DNA of 28,627 nt from an uncultured Eubacteriales bacterium (lineage in GTDB: Bacteria > Bacillota > Clostridia > Oscillospirales > Acutalibacteraceae), in contig CAKSYX010000026.1 in assembly GCA_934525065.1 (NCBI GenBank), forward strand, positions 1-28,627, in the 5' to 3' direction. Under the pieces are notes generated by a model, which made no database searches, was not told the DNA's origin, and saw nothing but the letters and a program-made list of their open reading frames with translations. Both the position numbers and the translations under genes were made by a program. This document shows, one piece after another, positions 24,577 through 28,627 of this stretch; the stretch's first letter is position 1; each line of letters begins with the position of its first letter.

Positions 24577-26225
24577 ACAACGTATCCTTCGCTTTTCCGG
24601 TCGGAAAAACCGTTTTGAAAAACATTGACCTTCAAATCAAAAGCGGAGAATTTGTTCTTCTTTGCGGAAAAAGCGGAAGCGGAAAAACAACTCTTCTGCG
24701 TCTGCTCAAACCGTCGCTGACCCCGGTCGGAAAAAAGAACGGTTCGCTTGAATTTTTCGGAAAGAGCAGTGAAGCGTTTTCGCCCATTGAAGCGGCGGAA
24801 AAAATCGGCTTTGTCATGCAGAACCCCGAAACGCAGGCTGTGACGTATAAAGTCCGCAGTGAGCTTTTGTTCGGACTTGAAAACCTCGGCCTGGATGCTG
24901 ACGGGGCGGCACTTTGCGTTGCCGAGACTGCCGCGCTCTTTTCGCTTGAAAAAATACTTGACTGCAAAATATCTGAGCTTTCCGGCGGCCAAAAGCAGCT
25001 TGTGAACCTTGCCGCAGCCGTTGCAATGCGCCCTTCTGCGCTCATTCTGGACGAGCCCACGGCTCAGCTTGATCCCGTCTGTGCAAAAAGACTGCTTGAC
25101 GCTGTTTTGACCCTCTGCCGTGAATACGGCGTTACGGTAGTTATTACCGAGCACAGGCTTGAAAAGCTTGTTGAATACGCCGACAGGCTGCTTATTCTTG
25201 AAAACGGCAGTCTTATTTATAACGGCTCACCGAGCAAAATCGGCAATGAGCTTTTCTCCGACGGCAGCTTTGTTTCCTTCGCAATGCCTCTTTATATGCG
25301 CCTTCATGCAGCTCTTGGCCTTTCGGGCGAGACGCCGGCGAATCTCTCTCAGGCGAGGCAGGAGCTTTCCTCGCTTTTCGGCGGAAATCCACGGTATAAA
25401 ACAGCCGAAAGGCACTGCGCCGGGCTTTCAAAGGAAGCCGCCGTCAAAGTGAAAGATGTCTGGTATTCCTATGACGCAAGAAATTTTGTTTTGCGCGGAC
25501 TTGACCTGAACGTTCCGAAGGGCTCATTTTTTGCTCTGCTCGGCGCGAACGGAGCAGGAAAAAGCACTTTGCTTGACCTTGTTGCGGGCCTGACGGAGTG
25601 CAAAAAAGGGAAAATAGAAATTTTTTCAAAAAATATAAAGAAATTTGCAAAAGGGGAGCTTTATAAAAACAACGTTGCTCTCCTGCCCCAAAAATGCGAG
25701 ACACTTTTTGCCGGGCCGACGGTTTTTGAAGACCTTGAAAGCGTTTTGAAGACTGACGGGATTTCAAAAGCCGAACGCAAGGAGAAAATTTTGAAAATTG
25801 CGTCCTTTTGCGAAATTGAAAACCTGCTTTCTTCTCATCCATATGATGTCAGCGGCGGCGAGCTTCAGCGTTGCGCTCTCGCTGCGGTACTGCTCAAAGA
25901 GCCGCGGCTGCTTCTCCTTGACGAGCCGACCAAAGGTATGGACGCCGTGTTCAAAAAAAGCTTCGCCGAGAAGATCGGCGAGCTTTGCAAAAGCGGCGTG
26001 ACGGTTATTATGGTCTCCCATGACACGGAGTTTTGTGCCGCCTACTGCGATGAATGTGCGCTCATTTTTGACGGCCGAACCGTTCTTTGCAAAGAAGCGA
26101 AGAGCTTTTTTGAAGGGAATTTCTATTACACGACGACAGCAAGCAGGCTGACTCGCGGCGTTTTTGAAAATTCGGTTACCGAAAGCGAGGTGCTTGAGCT
26201 TTGCAGAAAAAATCTTTCGCGCTGA
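24558..26225 (+). CDS. Fused double ATPase EcfA (EcfA-EcfA' in one chain)
   Basis: The 555-residue protein holds two ABC ATPase domains. Domain 1 (about 1-230) has Walker A GKSGSGKT (37-44), a Q-loop MQNPETQ, signature LSGGQ (141-145) and Walker B ALILDEPTAQLD. Domain 2 (about 295-555) has GANGAGKS (329-336), a Q-loop LLPQKCETLF, signature VSGGE (431-435) and LLLLDEPTKGMD. This replaces the separate EcfA1 and EcfA2 seen at 10556-12279. A linker of about 60 residues joins the halves. CGGAGG lies before the ATG inside the ecfT end. It energises the S component encoded next. Confidence 0.93.
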   Translation: MVDFKLNNVSFAFPVGKTVLKNIDLQIKSGEFVLLCGKSGSGKTTLLRLLKPSLTPVGKKNGSLEFFGKSSEAFSPIEAAEKIGFVMQNPETQAVTYKVRSELLFGLENLGLDADGAALCVAETAALFSLEKILDCKISELSGGQKQLVNLAAAVAMRPSALILDEPTAQLDPVCAKRLLDAVLTLCREYGVTVVITEHRLEKLVEYADRLLILENGSLIYNGSPSKIGNELFSDGSFVSFAMPLYMRLHAALGLSGETPANLSQARQELSSLFGGNPRYKTAERHCAGLSKEAAVKVKDVWYSYDARNFVLRGLDLNVPKGSFFALLGANGAGKSTLLDLVAGLTECKKGKIEIFSKNIKKFAKGELYKNNVALLPQKCETLFAGPTVFEDLESVLKTDGISKAERKEKILKIASFCEIENLLSSHPYDVSGGELQRCALAAVLLKEPRLLLLDEPTKGMDAVFKKSFAEKIGELCKSGVTVIMVSHDTEFCAAYCDECALIFDGRTVLCKEAKSFFEGNFYYTTTASRLTRGVFENSVTESEVLELCRKNLSR

Positions 26226-26920
26226 AGTGTCTTCCGTTTTTCTTTTTCTGTGTTCTTGCTCCGGCTCTGGTCGTGCTCGGCTATAGATATCTCGATTCGC
26301 GTTACTACTATGTTTCCGCGCTCGGCCTTATTGTTCTTTCTCTCTCACTTTTCTTTTTTACTTTTGAAAAAAGAAAGCTTAAAACGACCGAGGTGGTCTG
26401 CATAGCGGTCATGGCTGCGCTTTGCGCCGCGAGCCGTGTTGCTTTCGGCTTTATTCCGCAGGTCAAACCGATGTGTGCTCTTGTAATAATCACGGCGATC
26501 TCATTCGGCGGGAGTGTCGGTTTTGTTGTGGGTGCGCTTTCGGTGTTCGTTTCAAATTTCACCTTTGGGCAGGGGATGTTCACCCCGTTTCAGATGCTTG
26601 GAATGGGCTTGACAGGCTTTTTTTGCGCACTGTTCTTTTTTGACAGGCCGAAAATGACTAACCGCGTTTCGGTCAGTGCCATAGGCGGTGTGCTGACCTT
26701 TGCGGTTTACGGCTTTATTGTTGATACCTGTTCGGTTTTCATGATGGCGAGTGATTACAGCTTCAAAAGCGTTCTGGCTGTGTATCTTTCGGGTGCGCCG
26801 TTCAACCTTGTTCACGCCGCAGCAACGGCTGTTGTGCTGTTTTTGTTCTTCAAGCCGATGAACGACAAGCTTTCGCGCCTGCACACGAAGTACGGAATTT
26901 TTTCGGAGGAAAACATATGA
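26201..26920 (+). CDS. ECF transporter substrate-binding (S) membrane component, probable corrinoid importer
   Basis: The 239-residue protein is very hydrophobic with about six membrane helices. It carries the S-component-like small-residue stretch EVVCIAVMAALCAASRVAFG in the first helix of the core, and FGQGMFTPFQMLGMGLTGFF. It belongs with ECF S components that sit beside EcfT/EcfA and DUF4430 genes. A corrinoid ligand is inferred from the cobalamin riboswitch, not from residues. It starts at a TTG 25 bp inside the ATPase gene with only a weak, distant GAGG, so translation is likely coupled to termination of the ATPase. Confidence 0.8.
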   Translation: MQKKSFALKCLPFFFFCVLAPALVVLGYRYLDSRYYYVSALGLIVLSLSLFFFTFEKRKLKTTEVVCIAVMAALCAASRVAFGFIPQVKPMCALVIITAISFGGSVGFVVGALSVFVSNFTFGQGMFTPFQMLGMGLTGFFCALFFFDRPKMTNRVSVSAIGGVLTFAVYGFIVDTCSVFMMASDYSFKSVLAVYLSGAPFNLVHAAATAVVLFLFFKPMNDKLSRLHTKYGIFSEENI

Positions 26921-27684
26921 AAAAAAGGCTTGGCACTCTTCTTGTTTTGATTTTTGCGGTTTCTTTGCTCTGCTCCTGCGGTGCGTCTCGGCAGGCGGAA
27001 GAAAGCACTTCATATACTTTTAAAATAACTCAGACTACCGTGGTGACGGAAACGACCGCGACTGCTTCCGAAACATCGCCGCAGACGACGGCTTTGCAGA
27101 CGACCGAAAGCACCGTTCCCGTAACCGAAAGTGTTTCGTCCTCAGCAGCGTCAACGACCGCAACGACCGCGGTAACCGCATCGGCGGCAGCGAGGACAAC
27201 GACAACAACAACGGTAGACGCACCCAAAACCACAGCCGCAAAAACGACCGGTCAGAAGAAAAACATCTGTTTTCTGACCATAGACTGCCGCAATTTGCTC
27301 AAGAACGCGAACAACCTCAAAAAAAGCAAAAGGCAGTTTGTTCCGAAAAGCGGATATATTTTGAAAAAAGTATCCGTTGAGTTCAAAAAGGGGGAGACAG
27401 CCTTTGACATTCTGAAGCGCGGCTGCAAGGAAAATGTCTGCACCGATTCCTGCAAATACTGCCAAAAAGGCGGTGTTCAGCTTGAATTTTCCTTCACGCC
27501 TGCCTATCAGTCATATTACATTGAGGGAATACACCAGCTTTATGAAAAGGACTGCGGAACGCTCTCCGGCTGGATGTACAACGTCAACGGAAAATATCCC
27601 GATGTTTCCTCGAGCGCATACGAGGTGAAATCGGGCGATGTAATCACGTTTGCATATACCGCTTCAATGGGTGATGACCTTTAA
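26917..27684 (+). CDS. DUF4430 lipoprotein with Thr/Ser-rich stalk (transcobalamin C-terminal-like domain)
   Basis: The 255-residue protein has a lipoprotein signal ending in LLCSC with C21 as the lipid site. A low-complexity Thr/Ser/Ala stalk spans about residues 28-110. A DUF4430 domain covers about 115-255 with the typical ETAFDILK, SGWMYNVNGKYPDVSSSAYEV and GDVITFAYT motifs. DUF4430 is related to the C-terminal beta domain of transcobalamin and intrinsic factor, and is also found in bacterial surface proteins. A cysteine cluster (CxxxxCxxxCxxC at about 170-182) is inserted in the domain. It overlaps the S component by four bases, with CGGAGG before the ATG. It is probably the membrane-tethered ligand receiver of the ECF transporter. 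Confidence 0.87.
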   Translation: MKKRLGTLLVLIFAVSLLCSCGASRQAEESTSYTFKITQTTVVTETTATASETSPQTTALQTTESTVPVTESVSSSAASTTATTAVTASAAARTTTTTTVDAPKTTAAKTTGQKKNICFLTIDCRNLLKNANNLKKSKRQFVPKSGYILKKVSVEFKKGETAFDILKRGCKENVCTDSCKYCQKGGVQLEFSFTPAYQSYYIEGIHQLYEKDCGTLSGWMYNVNGKYPDVSSSAYEVKSGDVITFAYTASMGDDL

Positions 27685-27728
27685 AGCGGTACCGGCAATA
27701 AATATTTTCAGGAAAGGATTTGTTCAAA

Positions 27729-28535
27729 ATGAAAAATCTCAGAAAACTCACAGCAGTAACTCTGGCAGTTCTCATGCTCCTCTCGTCCCTTTGCGCTTTT
27801 GCCTTTGCGGCCGATGGAAAAATCACCGTCAAGCTTCGCATTGAGGGCCTCAAGGAATGTATGTATTACTCAGACGTTACCGTAAACGAGGGCGCAACCG
27901 TTCTTGACGTACTCACAGAGGCAGACGCAAAAAGCGATGCTCTGACCGTTTCGTCAAAGGACAGCTATTACGGACCCTATGTATACAAAATCAACGACCT
28001 TGCCGAAAAGACCTTCAAGGGCTTTGACGGCTGGAACTACAACGTCAACGGCGTAATTCCCGATGTAGGCGTTTCAAAGTATACCGTTTCCGCTTCCGAC
28101 AGCGTTGTTCTCTATTACGGCGATCCGTTCGGTGCAGGAATGCAGTATCCGGAAATTGACACAGGCAAGCTTTCCGAAGGTAAGATCTCCTTCACCAGCA
28201 AGGATACCGAATATGACGAAAACTGGAACCCTGTCACGAAGATCAACACAGTTAAGGGTTATACTCTTACCTGGGGCTACAACGGCAAAACCGTCACTCT
28301 CACCCCGGACGAAAACGGCGTTGTAACGATCGACAAGGAATACCTCACCGATGAAGCTCACAGCGTTCAGATTGAAAGATACGCAGCAAACGGCTGCCCC
28401 ACCGTTTTGAGACTTGCTCCCGATTTCACAGTTGGAGAAAACAAGGGAATCAGCCTTTTCAGGAAGATCATCTCTTCAATCAGAGACTTCTTCAAAATGA
28501 TTATTGATTTCATCAAAAATCTTTTCACAAAATAA
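27729..28535 (+). CDS. Secreted DUF4430 protein with C-terminal amphipathic tail
   Basis: The 268-residue protein has a signal peptide cut near AFA/ADGK (residues 27-28). The DUF4430 domain (about 30-131) shows NEGATVLDVLTEA, GWNYNVNGVIPDVGVSKY and SDSVVLYYG. A second beta-rich module spans about 150-235. The C-terminal amphipathic segment (241-268) ends FIKNLFTK. It lacks a lipobox and the cysteine cluster of its neighbour, so it is probably released or loosely membrane-bound. ATG 27729 is chosen over a TTG at 27720 because GGAAAGG sits too close to the TTG. It is the last gene of the operon; no terminator is clear before the repeat at 28553. Confidence 0.85.
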   Translation: MKNLRKLTAVTLAVLMLLSSLCAFAFAADGKITVKLRIEGLKECMYYSDVTVNEGATVLDVLTEADAKSDALTVSSKDSYYGPYVYKINDLAEKTFKGFDGWNYNVNGVIPDVGVSKYTVSASDSVVLYYGDPFGAGMQYPEIDTGKLSEGKISFTSKDTEYDENWNPVTKINTVKGYTLTWGYNGKTVTLTPDENGVVTIDKEYLTDEAHSVQIERYAANGCPTVLRLAPDFTVGENKGISLFRKIISSIRDFFKMIIDFIKNLFTK

Positions 28536-28552
28536 GCTTTTGTTTTTCAAAG

Positions 28553-28627
28553 GGGGCTGTCGCATTTAGATGCAGAAAGCGTTTTCTTTGCCCCGAAGCT
28601 GTATGTAGATACCGCGAGTGGGCAAAA
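28553..28627. repeat. Dispersed repeat, right copy, uninterrupted and running off the window
   Basis: It is the exact reverse complement of 39-77 and 357-390 joined with only TT between them at 28587-28588. It begins 18 bp after the last stop codon. Because it reaches the last base, its full length is not known. Confidence 0.9.

Noticed and set aside
26995..27250. Repetitive ACGACC/ACAACG-type sequence that might suggest a tandem repeat or array
   Set aside because: It is codon-level repetition encoding the Thr/Ser-rich stalk of the lipoprotein; there are no regular repeat units with spacers.

Overview
The window reads as chromosomal DNA of an anaerobic, gut-type low-to-mid GC Gram-positive bacterium of the Clostridia (Oscillospirales/Ruminococcaceae-like). 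The reasons are canonical sigma-A promoters, strong AGGAGG ribosome binding sites, frequent TTG starts, a ClpE-type chaperone with an N-terminal zinc finger, two ECF-type vitamin transporters, and gene neighbourhoods typical of Firmicutes (yceD-rpmF; ruvC-ruvA-ruvB; ecfA1-ecfA2-ecfT-truA). The assignment rests on gene content and style, with no rRNA or database search. No tRNA, rRNA, CRISPR array or prophage was seen. The two ends carry the same repeat in inverted orientation, so the window may be a whole contig that broke at repeats.

Layout. 1-468: a dispersed repeat interrupted by a 279-bp MITE-like element with imperfect terminal inverted repeats. 469-5962 (minus strand): der GTPase and a DUF512 PDZ/radical-SAM protein, then rpmF and yceD behind a perfect-consensus promoter, then a GH13 alpha-glucosidase with an unusual N-terminal helical domain. 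6072-16498 (plus strand): a long housekeeping run of ruvC-ruvA-ruvB, glmM, an RlmI-like methyltransferase, a general-purpose ECF module (ecfA1, ecfA2, ecfT), truA and a DUF5711-like membrane-anchored protein, then cvpA and pgsA behind their own promoter. 16628-18973: a ClpE-type AAA+ unfoldase. 18977-20451: a remnant of the same MITE-like element, an AAA ATPase gene broken by one in-frame stop, and a GNAT acetyltransferase. 20500-22035 (minus strand): a ComM/YifB-family ATPase.

The most interesting part is 22125-28535. A strong promoter is followed by a cobalamin-type riboswitch and an intrinsic terminator, then by six tightly packed genes: a secreted PQQ-like beta-propeller protein, a second EcfT, a fused double-ATPase EcfA, an ECF substrate-binding (S) membrane protein, a lipoprotein with a long Thr/Ser-rich stalk and a DUF4430 (transcobalamin C-terminal-like) domain, and a secreted DUF4430 protein. 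The arrangement suggests a B12-repressed capture-and-import system in which surface proteins related to the beta domain of animal B12 carriers feed a dedicated ECF transporter. The riboswitch and the domain calls come from reading the sequence. The corrinoid-capture role is inference.
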